Positions 8,590 to 20,497 of a DNA stretch of 64,000 bases are shown in pieces. How positions within the stretch are numbered: position 1 is the stretch's first letter; each line of letters opens with the position of its first letter. Made by a program: the position numbers and the translations under genes. Source of the DNA: Pseudomonas bijieensis (GTDB lineage: Bacteria > Pseudomonadota > Gammaproteobacteria > Pseudomonadales > Pseudomonadaceae). The notes under the pieces are model-generated. The model was not told the origin of the DNA, searched no databases, and was given only the letters and a program-made list of their open reading frames with translations. Where the stretch lies: contig NZ_CP048810.1 of NCBI RefSeq assembly GCF_013347965.1, positions 4,463,501 through 4,527,500 on the forward strand, in the 5' to 3' direction.

Positions 8590-9193
8590 GTTCGCCGGAC
8601 CGGGCTTGTTCCAGGCGTTCGGCTTCGAGGACTTTCCTGGCCAGCCGCGCATTCTTGATGCGTCGGCGCAGCCACAGGACCAGGCCCAGCACCAGCAGCG
8701 CGCCGAGTACCCACAACTCATACTTCTTGATGCTGCCCAGCATGCCTTCGAGCACCGCGCCGAAATGGTACGCGGCAGCGGCCAACGCCGTGGCCCAGAT
8801 CGCCGCACCGATGCCGTTGAGCAACAGGTAGCGGCCCGGCGGATAGCCTGACAGGCCGATCGCCACCGGCATCACCGTGCGCAGGCCATAGACGAAGCGA
8901 AAGCTCAGGACCCAGATGTCCGGATGTCGGCGGATATGCTCCAGCGCACGATCGCCCATCAACTGCCAGCGCGGCTTGCGCGCCAAGAGTTTGCGGCCGT
9001 GCTTGCGGCCCAGGAAATACCACAGCTGATCGCCCGCGTAGCTGCCGCAGAACGCCACGACCACCACCAGGTTGATGTCCATATAGCCACGGAACGCCAG
9101 GAAACCTGCGAGCACGAGGATGGTTTCGCCTTCGAAGAACGTGCCGATAAACAGGGCCAAGTAGCCGAAGTCGTGCAGAAATTGTTGGAGCAT
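8570..9193 (-). CDS. DedA-family inner-membrane protein
   Basis: 207 residues of the DedA/SNARE-associated family. The reentrant-loop signature FIGTFFEGETILVLAG and the second motif RFVYGLRTVMPVAIGLSGYP are present, followed by two C-terminal helices and a basic tail. DedA proteins act in envelope homeostasis and, in recently studied members, as undecaprenyl-phosphate or lipid flippases. This one is a single gene, convergent with and overlapping the sterol-desaturase gene. Confidence 0.9.
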   Translation of the reverse strand: MLQQFLHDFGYLALFIGTFFEGETILVLAGFLAFRGYMDINLVVVVAFCGSYAGDQLWYFLGRKHGRKLLARKPRWQLMGDRALEHIRRHPDIWVLSFRFVYGLRTVMPVAIGLSGYPPGRYLLLNGIGAAIWATALAAAAYHFGAVLEGMLGSIKKYELWVLGALLVLGLVLWLRRRIKNARLARKVLEAERLEQARSGEPTTPTE

Positions 9194-9296
9194 TGTCTGG
9201 GTGCTGGCGAAATGAACGCGCAGCCTAACCCTTCAGGCACATTCAGGAAAGTATCGAAATGTGTCTCGACGTGAACAATTCCTACAAAGACAATAA

Positions 9297-10412
<1,116 letters not shown>

Positions 10413-10429
10413 CCTCCCAGGAACTTGCG

Positions 10430-12646
10430 ATGAATACCGAAGGACTCTCCGAAGTTGCCGTAAAAGACGCTCAACCCGTGGTCGAGCAAATAGCCGAGAC
10501 GCCGCCGGAGATGGAGCCTGCTCCACCGGCCGTCATCGAGCCTGCCCCGGCCCCGGCGATTGTCATTCCCAACCTGGATGACAGCAGCCTGTACATCCAT
10601 CGCGAGCTGTCGCAACTGCAGTTCAACATCCGCGTGCTGGAACAGGCGCTGGACGAGTCCTACCCGCTGCTGGAACGGCTGAAATTCCTGCTGATCTTTT
10701 CCAGCAACCTGGATGAGTTTTTCGAGATCCGTGTCGCCGGCCTGAAGAAGCAGATCACCTTCGCCCGTGAACAGGCTGGCGCCGACGGCTTGCAGCCGCA
10801 CCAGGCCCTGGCGCGCATCAGCGAACTGGTCCACGGCCATGTGGACCGTCAGTACGCGATCCTCAACGACATCCTGCTGCCGGAGCTGGAAAAGCACCAG
10901 GTGCGCTTCATCCGCCGCCGCAACTGGAACACCAAGATCAAGACCTGGGTGCGCCGCTATTTCCGCGACGAGATCGCGCCGATCATCACGCCGATCGGCC
11001 TCGACCCGACGCACCCGTTCCCGCTGCTGGTGAACAAGAGCCTGAACTTCATCGTCGAGCTGGAAGGCATCGACGCCTTCGGTCGCGATTCCGGTTTGGC
11101 GATCATCCCGGCGCCACGCCTGCTGCCGCGCATCATCCGCGTGCCGGAAGACGTCGGCGGTCCTGGCGACAATTATGTGTTCCTGTCGTCGATGATCCAC
11201 GCCCACGCCGATGACCTGTTCCAGGGCATGAAGGTCAAGGGTTGCTACCAGTTCCGCCTGACCCGTAACGCCGACCTGTCGGTGGACACCGAGGACGTCG
11301 AAGACCTGGCCCGTGCCCTGCGTGGCGAGCTGTTCTCCCGTCGCTACGGTGACGCGGTGCGCCTGGAGGTGGCCGACACCTGCCCGAAACACCTGTCCGA
11401 CTACCTGCTCAAGCAGTTCAACCTGCATGAGACCGAGCTGTATCAGGTCAATGGCCCGGTCAACCTGACCCGGTTGTTCAGCATCACCGGCCTGGACAGC
11501 CATCCGGAACTGCAATACCTGCCGTTCACGCCGCAGATCCCGAAACTGCTGCAAAACAGCGAGAACATTTTCAGCGTGATCAGCAAGCAGGACATCCTGC
11601 TGCTGCACCCGTTCGAGTCGTTCACGCCGGTGGTCGACCTGCTGCGCCAGGCCGCCAAGGACCCACACGTCCTGGCGGTGCGCCAGACCCTGTACCGCAG
11701 CGGTGCCAACTCGGAAATCGTCGACGCCCTGGTGGACGCGGCACGAAACGGCAAGGAAGTCACCGCGGTGATCGAATTACGCGCGCGCTTCGATGAAGAG
11801 TCCAACCTGCAACTGGCCAGCCGCCTGCAAGCGGCCGGCGCGGTGGTGATCTACGGTGTGGTCGGCTTCAAGACCCACGCCAAGATGATGCTCATCCTGC
11901 GCCGTGAAGCCGGTGAAATCGTGCGTTACGCCCACTTGGGCACCGGTAACTACCACGCCGCCAACGCCCGCCTGTATACCGACTACAGCCTGCTGACTTC
12001 TGACGATGCCTTGTGCGAAGACGTCGGCAAGCTGTTCAGCCAGTTGATCGGCATGGGCAAGACCCTGCGCATGAAGAAACTCCTGCATGCGCCATTCACC
12101 CTGAAAAAGGGCATGCTCGACATGATCGCCCGGGAGACGCAGTTCGCCCTGGACGGCAAGCCGGCCCACATCATTGCCAAGTTCAACTCGCTGACCGATC
12201 CGAAGATCATCCGTGCGTTGTACAAGGCCAGCCAGTCGGGCGTGCGCATCGACCTGGTGGTGCGTGGCATGTGCTGCCTGCGGCCGGGCATCCCGGGGGT
12301 TTCCCATAACATCCATGTGCGCTCGATCATCGGCCGCTTCCTGGAACATACCCGGGTGTTCTACTTCCTCAATGGCGGCGAGGAACAGATGTTCCTGTCC
12401 AGCGCCGACTGGATGGAACGCAACCTCGACAAGCGGGTCGAGACCTGCTTCCCGGTGGAAGGCAAGAAGCTGATCCTGCGGGTCAAGAAAGAGCTGGAAA
12501 GCTACCTCACTGACAACACCCACAGCTGGAGTTTGCAGTCGGATGGTCGTTACATCCGCAACACGCCGACCGGCAACCAGAACCCGCGCAGTGCCCAGGC
12601 GACCTTGCTGGAGCGCTTGAGCAGCCCGGTGTTGGCGGTTCGTTAA
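10430..12646 (+). CDS. ppk: Polyphosphate kinase 1
   Basis: Reversibly polymerises the gamma-phosphate of ATP into inorganic polyphosphate. 738 residues. A Pro/Glu-rich N-terminal extension of about 45 residues precedes the PPK1 N domain ([19 protein letters not shown]). The helical domain and two PLD-like catalytic domains follow: [13 protein letters not shown] and [20 protein letters not shown] carry catalytic histidine motifs, and the C-terminal domain has [22 protein letters not shown] precedes the start. It follows hemB and converges on ppx; possible phosphate control is noted under the Pho-box feature. Confidence 0.97.
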   Translation: MNTEGLSEVAVKDAQPVVEQIAETPPEMEPAPPAVIEPAPAPAIVIPNLDDSSLYIHRELSQLQFNIRVLEQALDESYPLLERLKFLLIFSSNLDEFFEIRVAGLKKQITFAREQAGADGLQPHQALARISELVHGHVDRQYAILNDILLPELEKHQVRFIRRRNWNTKIKTWVRRYFRDEIAPIITPIGLDPTHPFPLLVNKSLNFIVELEGIDAFGRDSGLAIIPAPRLLPRIIRVPEDVGGPGDNYVFLSSMIHAHADDLFQGMKVKGCYQFRLTRNADLSVDTEDVEDLARALRGELFSRRYGDAVRLEVADTCPKHLSDYLLKQFNLHETELYQVNGPVNLTRLFSITGLDSHPELQYLPFTPQIPKLLQNSENIFSVISKQDILLLHPFESFTPVVDLLRQAAKDPHVLAVRQTLYRSGANSEIVDALVDAARNGKEVTAVIELRARFDEESNLQLASRLQAAGAVVIYGVVGFKTHAKMMLILRREAGEIVRYAHLGTGNYHAANARLYTDYSLLTSDDALCEDVGKLFSQLIGMGKTLRMKKLLHAPFTLKKGMLDMIARETQFALDGKPAHIIAKFNSLTDPKIIRALYKASQSGVRIDLVVRGMCCLRPGIPGVSHNIHVRSIIGRFLEHTRVFYFLNGGEEQMFLSSADWMERNLDKRVETCFPVEGKKLILRVKKELESYLTDNTHSWSLQSDGRYIRNTPTGNQNPRSAQATLLERLSSPVLAVR

Positions 12647-12679
12647 AAAAACGGTGGAAGGGGGGCAGGCTCAGCTTTT

Positions 12680-12811
12680 GTGGCGAGGGGATTTATCCCC
12701 GCTGGGTCGCGAAGCGGCCCCAAAGAGTTGAAGGTAATTAGCCTGACAAAACGGGTAGGCAGGCTTTAGGGCTGCTTCGCAGCCCAGCGGGGATAAATCC
12801 CCTCGCCACAA
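12680..12811. repeat. REPIN, family A, overlapping the 3' end of ppx
   Basis: Inverted copies of TGTGGCGAGGGGATTTATCC flank a 90-nt core with an internal palindrome (GGGCTGCTTCGCAGCCC). As sequenced, the ppx reading frame ends inside its right half. Confidence 0.85.
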
Positions 12812-14337
12812 GAGATCTGTGTTGTTGCTGGATTCAGTGGATGTTCAGCACAATCCCAACCCGGGGTCAGCCAGTCGGCTTCCTGGGCGAAGTCGGCCTG
12901 GGTCAGTTGGTTTTCTTCCAGCCAGCCTTCAGGAAACAGCACATCCAACTCATCGCCATCGGCCCGCAAGACAACCTGCGGCATTTCCTGGGTGCCACGA
13001 ATGTGGTGGAACAGGATCGCGAAGCGCAGCAGCACGCACAGGCGAATCAGCTTGATGCCGTCATCGCCGAACTCGGCAAATTTATCCTTGGGAATGTTGC
13101 GTCGATGGCCGCGTACCAGCAGCGCGAGCATTTGCTGGTCTTCCCGGGAGAAACCGGCCAGGTCCGAGTGCTCGATCAGGTAGGCGCCGTGCTTGTGGTA
13201 GTGATAGTGAGCGATGTCCAGGCCCACTTCATGCACTTTGGCGGCCCAGCCCAGCAGTTCGCGCCAGACTCCGTCGTTCAGATCCCAGTCATCGGCCACC
13301 TGGTCGAAGGCATGCAACGCCTTGCGCTCGACCCGTACCGCCTGTTCCTGATCGACGTGATAGCGTTCCATGAGCGAACCCAGGGTGCGCTCACGGACGT
13401 CTTCGTGGTGATGACGCCCCAGTAGGTCATACAGCACGCCTTCGCGCAGGGCACCCTCACAGTGGTCCATGCGTTGCAGTTCGAGGGCGTCGAAAATCGC
13501 TTCCAGAATCGCCAGGCCCGCCGGGAAAATCGCCCGGCGGTCGGGCTTGATGCCTTCGAAATCGATCTTGTCCACATCGCCGAGCTTGAACAGTCGGCGC
13601 TTGAGCCAGGCCAGGCCCTCGGCATTGACTTCGCCGCTGCCATGTCCGCCGGCCTTGAGTGCCAGGCCAATGGCGCGAATGGTCCCCGAGGAGCCGATGG
13701 CCTCATCCCAGGTCAGGCGGTGCAGGGCGTGTTCGATGCTCATGATTTCCAGGCGCGCCGCCGTATAGGCCTGGGCATAGCGAGCCGGAGTGATCTTGCC
13801 GTCGCGGAAGTAGCGCTGGGTGTAGCTGACGCAGCCCATCTGCAAGCTTTCGCGCAGCAGCGGCTCGAAGCGCTGGCCGATGATGAATTCGGTACTGCCG
13901 CCGCCGATGTCCGCCACCAGGCGCTTGCCGGGGGTGTCGGCCAGGGTGTGGGAAACGCCGAGGTAGATCAGGCGGGCTTCTTCACGACCGGAGATGACTT
14001 CCACCGGATGGCCAAGGATTTCTTCGGCGCGACGGATGAACTCGCCACGGTTGCGCGCCTCGCGCAGAGCGTTGGTGCCCACGATCCGCACCGCGCCCAG
14101 GGGCATACCGTTGATCAGTTGGGCGAACCGCTTGAGGCAATCGAGCCCGCGCTGGATGGATTCTTCGCTCAGCTTGCGCTCTTCGTCGATACCGGCGGCC
14201 AGTTGGACCTTCTCGCCGAGTCGCTCAAGAATGCGGATTTCCCCGTTCTGGGCCTTGGCGACGACCATGTGGAAGCTGTTGGAGCCCAGGTCTATGGCAG
14301 CGATCAGGGACAGATTCTTGGCTTGGGATGGCGGCAT
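12766..14337 (-). CDS. ppx: Exopolyphosphatase with an aberrant C-terminus
   Basis: Removes terminal phosphates from polyphosphate. The Met at 14337 ([21 protein letters not shown]) is chosen as the family start. Ppx/GppA motifs are present: [27 protein letters not shown] and the HD-like [12 protein letters not shown]. The last 19 or so residues (ending [11 protein letters not shown]) are translated from REPIN sequence. Removing one C from the CCCC run near 12885 gives instead an ending [11 protein letters not shown] and a stop at 12834, i.e. a 500-residue protein, the length I recall for pseudomonad Ppx. It is thus either a frameshifted allele or a base-call error. Confidence 0.9.
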   Translation of the reverse strand: MPPSQAKNLSLIAAIDLGSNSFHMVVAKAQNGEIRILERLGEKVQLAAGIDEERKLSEESIQRGLDCLKRFAQLINGMPLGAVRIVGTNALREARNRGEFIRRAEEILGHPVEVISGREEARLIYLGVSHTLADTPGKRLVADIGGGSTEFIIGQRFEPLLRESLQMGCVSYTQRYFRDGKITPARYAQAYTAARLEIMSIEHALHRLTWDEAIGSSGTIRAIGLALKAGGHGSGEVNAEGLAWLKRRLFKLGDVDKIDFEGIKPDRRAIFPAGLAILEAIFDALELQRMDHCEGALREGVLYDLLGRHHHEDVRERTLGSLMERYHVDQEQAVRVERKALHAFDQVADDWDLNDGVWRELLGWAAKVHEVGLDIAHYHYHKHGAYLIEHSDLAGFSREDQQMLALLVRGHRRNIPKDKFAEFGDDGIKLIRLCVLLRFAILFHHIRGTQEMPQVVLRADGDELDVLFPEGWLEENQLTQADFAQEADWLTPGWDCAEHPLNPATTQISCGEGIYPRWAAKQP

Positions 14338-14446
14338 GGGCAAAAAAGTCTCGGTCGATAACCTCGCCATCCTGCCACGATCGACCGCTTACGCCAACGC
14401 GCCTGATCCAAACCCTTGAGCCAGAGCAGCTTGCAGGGGGGGCTTA

Positions 14447-14581
14447 GTGGCGAGGGAGCTTGCTCCCGCTGGGCTGCGCAGCGGCCCCAACACCAATCAA
14501 CCCGGTACGCCAGAAATACATGGGCGGGCAGATCCTGCGATTGCTGCGCAATCGAGCGGGAGCAAGCTCCCCTCGCCACAG
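14447..14581. repeat. REPIN, family A variant (GAGGGAGCTTGCTCCC)
   Basis: Inverted copies of GTGGCGAGGGAGCTTGCTCC about 90 nt apart, between the end of the ABC importer operon and the start of ppx. It marks one border of the importer cassette. Confidence 0.85.
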
Positions 14582-14603
14582 GAGCCTCCTTAGGCAGCGA
14601 AGA

Positions 14604-15338
14604 TCAGGCGTGTTCAACCGTCCCGATAAAGTTTGCCAGCTCCGCCGTCTGCGGATTGGCGAACAGCACCTTGGGATCGCCCACCTCATGCACCTTGCCC
14701 TGGTGCATGAACACCAGTTTGTCGCCCACTTCCCGGGCGAAACGCATTTCATGGGTGACCATGATCAGGGTCATGCCTTCCTTGGCCAGTTGCCGCACCA
14801 CGCTGAGCACCTCATTGACCAGTTCCGGGTCCAGGGCCGAGGTGATTTCGTCGCACAGCAGCACTTTCGGCGACATGGCCAGCGCGCGGGCAATCGCGAC
14901 CCGTTGCTGCTGGCCGCCGGACAAGCGCTCCGGGAAAGCATCGAACTTTTCGCCGAGGCCGACCCGTTCCAGCATCTGCCGAGCCAGCTCGGCTGCCTTG
15001 GCCTTGGGCACTTTTTGTACAACCTGCGGCGCGAGCATCACGTTCTCGCCGACGGTCAGGTGCGGGAACAGGTTGAACTGCTGGAACACCATCCCGACTT
15101 TCTGCCGCAGGCTGCGCAGGTCGGCGCGGGCGGCATCGAGGTATTCGCCGTCGACTTCGATCACGCCGTCGTTGATCGATTCCAGGCCATTGAGGGTGCG
15201 CAGCAAGGTGGATTTGCCCGAGCCGCTGCGGCCGATGATCGCCACCACCTGGCCTTCCTCGACACTCAGGTCGATGCCTTTGAGCACGTGGTGATCACCA
15301 TAGTATTTATGCAGGGCGGTAATTCTAAGCAGAGGCAT
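14604..15338 (-). CDS. Polar amino-acid ABC transporter, ATPase subunit
   Basis: 244 residues; energises an inner-membrane importer of the polar amino-acid (PAAT) type. Walker A GRSGSGKST, Q-loop, signature LSGGQQQRVAIARAL and Walker B VLLCDEITSALD are intact, and the overall sequence resembles GlnQ/HisP. The start at 15338 (MPLLRITALHKYYG) overlaps the preceding permease gene by 14 nt. It is the last gene of a four-gene operon (binding protein, two permeases, ATPase). Confidence 0.92.
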   Translation of the reverse strand: MPLLRITALHKYYGDHHVLKGIDLSVEEGQVVAIIGRSGSGKSTLLRTLNGLESINDGVIEVDGEYLDAARADLRSLRQKVGMVFQQFNLFPHLTVGENVMLAPQVVQKVPKAKAAELARQMLERVGLGEKFDAFPERLSGGQQQRVAIARALAMSPKVLLCDEITSALDPELVNEVLSVVRQLAKEGMTLIMVTHEMRFAREVGDKLVFMHQGKVHEVGDPKVLFANPQTAELANFIGTVEHA

Positions 15339-15975
15339 GCAGTCTCCTTTCCAGGTAGCGCGCACTGAGGGACAAGGGGTAGCAGAGCAGGAAGTAACCC
15401 AGGGCGACCAGGCCATACACCATGAACGGCTCGAACGTGGCGTTGGCGAGCATGCCGCCGGTCTTGGTCAGTTCGGTAAAGCCAATGATCGAGGTCACCG
15501 CGGTGCCCTTGACCACTTGCACCGAAAAGCCCACGGTCGGCGCCACGGCGATGCGCAGGGCCTGGGGCAGGATCACGTAGCGCAACTGTTCCAGCGGATT
15601 GAGGGCCAGGCTCGCCGAAGCTTCCCACTGGCCGTTGGAAATCGAGTCGACACAACCGCGCCAGATCTCCGCCAGGTAGGCGCTGGTAAACAGCGTCAAG
15701 GCAATCGCCGCCGCCATCCACGGGGAAATCTCCACCCCGGCCAGGGCCACGCCGAAGAACACCAGGAACAGTTGCATCAACAACGGCGTGCCTTGGAACA
15801 GCTCGATGTAGGTACGGGCGATGTTGCGGGGCAGGGCGCGCTTGGAAATGCGCAACACCATGATCAGCAGGCCGATCACGCCGCCGCCGATAAACGCCAC
15901 CAGCGACAGTGCCAGGGTCCATTGCAGGCCGGTGAGCAGGTTGCGCACCACGTCCCAGAAAGTGAAATCGCTCAT
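15325..15975 (-). CDS. Polar amino-acid ABC transporter, permease 2
   Basis: 216 residues with about five membrane helices. The HisM/GlnP-type EAA loop reads QWEASASLALNPLEQLRYVILPQALR. The start at 15975 (MSDFTFWDVVRNLLTGLQWTL) overlaps the stop of the other permease as ATGA, suggesting translational coupling and a heterodimeric membrane channel. Confidence 0.92.
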   Translation of the reverse strand: MSDFTFWDVVRNLLTGLQWTLALSLVAFIGGGVIGLLIMVLRISKRALPRNIARTYIELFQGTPLLMQLFLVFFGVALAGVEISPWMAAAIALTLFTSAYLAEIWRGCVDSISNGQWEASASLALNPLEQLRYVILPQALRIAVAPTVGFSVQVVKGTAVTSIIGFTELTKTGGMLANATFEPFMVYGLVALGYFLLCYPLSLSARYLERRLHASA

Positions 15976-16652
15976 GGGCGGCTCCCGGTGCTGCTCTTGT
16001 ACAGGCAGCGGCGACCCACCCAGTTCAGGAACTGGCGGATCAACAGTGCCATGCACAAATAGATCAACGTGGTCAGCGCATAGGTTTCAAAGGCGCGGAA
16101 GTTGCGCGACTGAATGAAGTTGGCGGCGAAGCTCAACTCTTCGGTGGCGATCTGCGAACAGACCGCCGAGCCGAGCATCACGATGATGATCTGGCTGCTC
16201 AGGGCTGGCCAGACTTTGCCCAGCGCTGGCAGCAGCACCACGTGGCGGAAGGCTTCGAAGCGGCTCATCGCCAGGGCCGCGGCGGCTTCCAGTTGCCCGC
16301 GCGGAATGGCCTGGATACCGGCGCGGATGATCTCGGTGGAGTAGGCGCCGAGGTTGATCACCATCGCCAGCACTGCGGCCTGCCATTCGGAAATCTGCAG
16401 GCCCAGGGACGGCAAGCCGAAGAAGATGAAAAACAGCTGCACCAGGAACGGCGTGTTGCGGATCAATTCCACGTAGACGCCGAAGATCGCCGCGAACGGG
16501 CGAATATTCCACGCCCGCACCACGGCCCCGACGATGCCCAGGCCGACCCCGAGCAACGCGCCGATGGCCGTCAGTTCCAGGGTGAACAGCGCGCCGCGCA
16601 ACAGCAGCTCGGTGTTTTGCACCACCGGCAGAAAATCGAACTGATAAGCCAT
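15972..16652 (-). CDS. Polar amino-acid ABC transporter, permease 1
   Basis: 226 residues, the same fold as the following permease: ELIRNTPFLVQLFFIFFGLP is the characteristic HisM/GlnP region and GQLEAAAALAMSRFEAFRHV the EAA loop that contacts the ATPase. It lies 21 nt downstream of the binding-protein gene. Substrate specificity cannot be read from the permease. Confidence 0.92.
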   Translation of the reverse strand: MAYQFDFLPVVQNTELLLRGALFTLELTAIGALLGVGLGIVGAVVRAWNIRPFAAIFGVYVELIRNTPFLVQLFFIFFGLPSLGLQISEWQAAVLAMVINLGAYSTEIIRAGIQAIPRGQLEAAAALAMSRFEAFRHVVLLPALGKVWPALSSQIIIVMLGSAVCSQIATEELSFAANFIQSRNFRAFETYALTTLIYLCMALLIRQFLNWVGRRCLYKSSTGSRP

Positions 16653-16673
16653 GCTCAGCCTCTCAAGCGACGG

Positions 16674-17459
16674 TCAGAGATCGGCCGGCAGCGGCTGCTT
16701 GAGCCAGGTCTGGGAATTTTTCTCCAGGCTGCCGTCGGACTTGGCGGTGGCCAGGATCTGGTTGACCTTGTCCAGCAGCGCCGGCTCGTTCTTGTTCACG
16801 CCCACATACACGGGCGAGTCCTTGAGTTTCACCTTCAGTGCCGGGACACGCTTGGGGTTGCGTTCGCTGATGGCGACCATCACCACGTTGCCGCTGGCGA
16901 TCAGGTCGACCTGGCCGGCCAGGTAGGCGGCGATGGTCGAGTTGTTGTCTTCGAAGCGCTTGATGGTGACGCCTTCGGGGGCGACCTTGGTCAGCTCGAT
17001 GTCTTCGATGGCGCCACGGGTGACGCTGATGGTCTTGCCCTTGAGGTCATCCAGGCCATTGATCGCCGCGTCGGGCGGACCGAACACGGCCAAGTAGAAC
17101 GGCGCATAGGCGCTGGAAAAGTCGATGACCTTCTCACGCTCCGGGTTCTTGCCCAGGCTGGAAATCACCAGGTCGACCTTGCCGGTGGTCAGGAACGGGA
17201 TGCGGTTGGTGCTGTTGACCGGCGTCAGTTCGAGCTTGACCTTGAGCTGGTCGGCCAGCAGCTTCGCAGTGTCGATGTCCAGGCCGCGGGGTTTCATGTC
17301 CGGGCCCACCGAGCCGAATGGCGGAAAGTCCTGGGGCACGGCGACCTTGAGCGTGCCACGCTTGACCACGTCTTCCAGGCCATCGGCGTGGGCGGGTAGC
17401 TGGCAGAGCATCAGGCTGGCAAACAGGGCAGTGAGCAGGGCGCTGCAACGCTGAATCAT
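16674..17459 (-). CDS. Amino-acid ABC transporter, periplasmic binding protein
   Basis: 261 residues. The Met at 17459 has GGAG 7 nt upstream and starts a signal peptide (ALFASLMLCQLPAHA, cleavage before DGLED). The mature protein is a bacterial extracellular solute-binding protein family 3: TLKVAVPQDFPPFG, GLDIDTAKLLADQL, ISSLGKNPEREKVIDFS and the lobe-2 element KGKTISVTRGAIEDIEL. These motifs fit an acidic or polar amino acid or a small derivative; the ligand is not predictable. First gene of the importer operon, divergent from the FadR-type regulator. Confidence 0.9.
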   Translation of the reverse strand: MIQRCSALLTALFASLMLCQLPAHADGLEDVVKRGTLKVAVPQDFPPFGSVGPDMKPRGLDIDTAKLLADQLKVKLELTPVNSTNRIPFLTTGKVDLVISSLGKNPEREKVIDFSSAYAPFYLAVFGPPDAAINGLDDLKGKTISVTRGAIEDIELTKVAPEGVTIKRFEDNNSTIAAYLAGQVDLIASGNVVMVAISERNPKRVPALKVKLKDSPVYVGVNKNEPALLDKVNQILATAKSDGSLEKNSQTWLKQPLPADL

Positions 17460-17571
17460 GGCGAATCTCCGCAATCGGTGATGTGATTTCTGCGTTCGGA
17501 CAGAGCACAGGCCATGCCAAGCAAGCTTTTATTCAGCCAAAGCCACGGAATTGCTGGTTTTTAGCGGTCTT

Positions 17572-17586
17572 ACTGGTCTGAACAGT
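17572..17586. promoter_or_regulatory. Candidate operator for the FadR-type regulator
   Basis: ACTGGTCTGAACAGT is a dyad of the form ACTGnTCnGAnCAGT. It lies between the importer operon and the divergent regulator gene, where an autoregulated operator is expected, and resembles the TGGTC-type half sites of FadR/PdhR/LldR-like proteins. Confidence 0.4.
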
Positions 17587-17713
17587 TGCGGCCCATTTCG
17601 CACCTTTATCGGGCGTCGCTATTTGTCGCCGAACCCTGCTGGGGCACGACTTGCCGGGCGCTACGAATAGCTTTACAACTAGTCGCTCACTGGCCCGGTT
17701 CGTCTGAAAAATC

Positions 17714-18421
17714 ATGAATTCCATCGCTCGTGCCGTTCCTGAAGTGGCCCTGCAAGCCATCCGCAAACTGATCGTCGATGAAGGCTTCGGCCCGGGCGAT
17801 GCGCTGCCGTCGCAACGGGATCTGGCGCTGCAATTGGGCGTGAGTCGAGCGTCGTTGCGCGAAGCGCTTTCGTCCCTGAGTGCCCTGGGCATGATCAGCG
17901 TGCAACCGGGCAAGGGGGTGTTCGTGCAGGCACCGGTGGAGGCTCCACGCAACGAATCGGCGCCGGGCTGGCCCTTCGCGGCCCAGGCCTCGCCGGTGGA
18001 TATCTTCCAGTTGCGCTACGCCCTGGAGGGCTTCGCGGCGGGGTTGGCGGCGGTAACGCTGAGCGCCGACGAGCTCGACGCGCTGCAAGACAATATCGAG
18101 GCCATGCGCCGGGAATTGAAGATCGGGGATTTCGACGCCGCCGCACGACTGGATTTCGAATTTCATCGACGGATCCTGTTGGCCAGCGGCAACCAGGCGA
18201 TGCTGAGCATCCTCACCGCCAGCGCCGACATCTTCCTGGAAAGCCAGAAACTACCGTTCATCAGGGCGGAGCGGGCGATGGAGACCTGGCAGGAGCATCG
18301 CAAGATCCTTCGCGCCCTGGCCCGTCGCGCTTCGGGCGCCGCGCAAAAAGCCATGCAGGAACATGTACGTAACGCTGCGCTGCGTACCGGGATTTCCTTC
18401 GTTGCCCCCACTGCTTCGTGA
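17714..18421 (+). CDS. FadR-family (GntR, FCD domain) transcriptional regulator
   Basis: 235 residues. The N-terminal winged helix-turn-helix (residues 10-75) has the GntR pattern LPSQRDLALQLGVSRASLREALSSLSALGMI. The C-terminal FCD ligand domain contains QLRYALEGFAAGLAA, the metal-ligand-like ARLDFEFHRRILLASGN and the late His in MQEHVRNAA. Such regulators sense organic or amino acids. Divergent transcription from the ABC operon makes it the likely local regulator. The Shine-Dalgarno sequence is weak. Confidence 0.88.
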   Translation: MNSIARAVPEVALQAIRKLIVDEGFGPGDALPSQRDLALQLGVSRASLREALSSLSALGMISVQPGKGVFVQAPVEAPRNESAPGWPFAAQASPVDIFQLRYALEGFAAGLAAVTLSADELDALQDNIEAMRRELKIGDFDAAARLDFEFHRRILLASGNQAMLSILTASADIFLESQKLPFIRAERAMETWQEHRKILRALARRASGAAQKAMQEHVRNAALRTGISFVAPTAS

Positions 18422-18542
18422 CGGCGGCGATACCCAACGCCATTGACCGCCATAGCGAGACTCAATCAACTGCGGCTTCCTGAACCTGGGAAGGGCCGCT
18501 ATGATGGGCCACGTTTTTTTGCTGACAACCCCGGAGATTTCC

Positions 18543-18872
18543 ATGAGCAGCGATCTGATCAAACACGTTAGCGACGCTAGCTTCGAGGCTGACGTACTCA
18601 AGGCCGAAGGCGCGGTACTGGTCGACTATTGGGCTGAGTGGTGCGGTCCCTGCAAAATGATCGCCCCGGTCCTGGACGAGATTGCCGAGACCTACAAAGG
18701 CAAGCTGACCGTTGCCAAGCTGAACATCGATGAAAACCAGGAGACTCCGGCCAAGCACGGCGTGCGTGGTATCCCGACCCTGATGCTGTTCAAGAACGGC
18801 AACGTCGAAGCCACCAAAGTGGGTGCGCTGTCGAAGTCGCAACTGGCTGCTTTCCTCGACGCCAACATCTAA
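18543..18872 (+). CDS. trxA: Thioredoxin 1
   Basis: 109 residues, the normal length; cytosolic disulfide reductase supplied by thioredoxin reductase. Active site WCGPC with Cys34 and Cys37, cis-Pro loop [11 protein letters not shown]. The start at 18543 has GGAG 8 nt upstream; the upstream in-frame ATG at 18501 is not needed. A strong intrinsic terminator follows, so it should be monocistronic and separate from rho. Confidence 0.98.
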   Translation: MSSDLIKHVSDASFEADVLKAEGAVLVDYWAEWCGPCKMIAPVLDEIAETYKGKLTVAKLNIDENQETPAKHGVRGIPTLMLFKNGNVEATKVGALSKSQLAAFLDANI

Positions 18873-18888
18873 GCGCCGAATGCCATTG

Positions 18889-18918
18889 AAAAAGCCCCGC
18901 AAATCGCGGGGCTTTTTC
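18889..18918 (+). terminator. Intrinsic terminator of trxA
   Basis: AAAAAGCCCCGCAAATCGCGGGGCTTTTT-type hairpin (stem GCCCCGC/GCGGGGC) followed by a T-tract, 16 nt after the trxA stop. Confidence 0.9.
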
Positions 18919-19113
18919 GTTATTCGGGGCTAGACGCTTGAAAACCCAGGTGGTACATTCGGCCCCGCACTGGTTTCTCCATTGCCCCCTGCAAGCCGTC
19001 GCCGACGCTCTCCTTTCGAATAAGTACGCGATCCTGTCGCCTTCTCTGCGGCGCGGCCTCATTAAGCCAAAAGCTTAATTTCCCCCCTCCATAAATGATT
19101 ACGTCATTCCTAT

Positions 19114-20373
<1,260 letters not shown>

Positions 20374-20394
20374 ATCGCCAAGACAGGCCAGCAA

Positions 20395-20416
20395 GAGCCG
20401 GGGAAACCCGGCTTTT
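20395..20416 (+). terminator. Intrinsic terminator of rho
   Basis: AGCCGGGGAAACCCGGCTTTTT: 7-bp GC-rich stem with a T-tract, 22 nt after the rho stop. Confidence 0.85.
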
Positions 20417-20497
20417 TGCTATCTGTGCATTCACTATTCTGGACGGGCGGCGTTAAACTCGGGCCCCCGAACGCCACGGCCACCATGAGGCTTTTGC

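Noticed and set aside
16242..17399. 385-codon plus-strand frame over the binding-protein and permease genes
   Set aside because: His/Gln/Gly-rich composition typical of antisense frames; the minus strand encodes a complete ABC importer.
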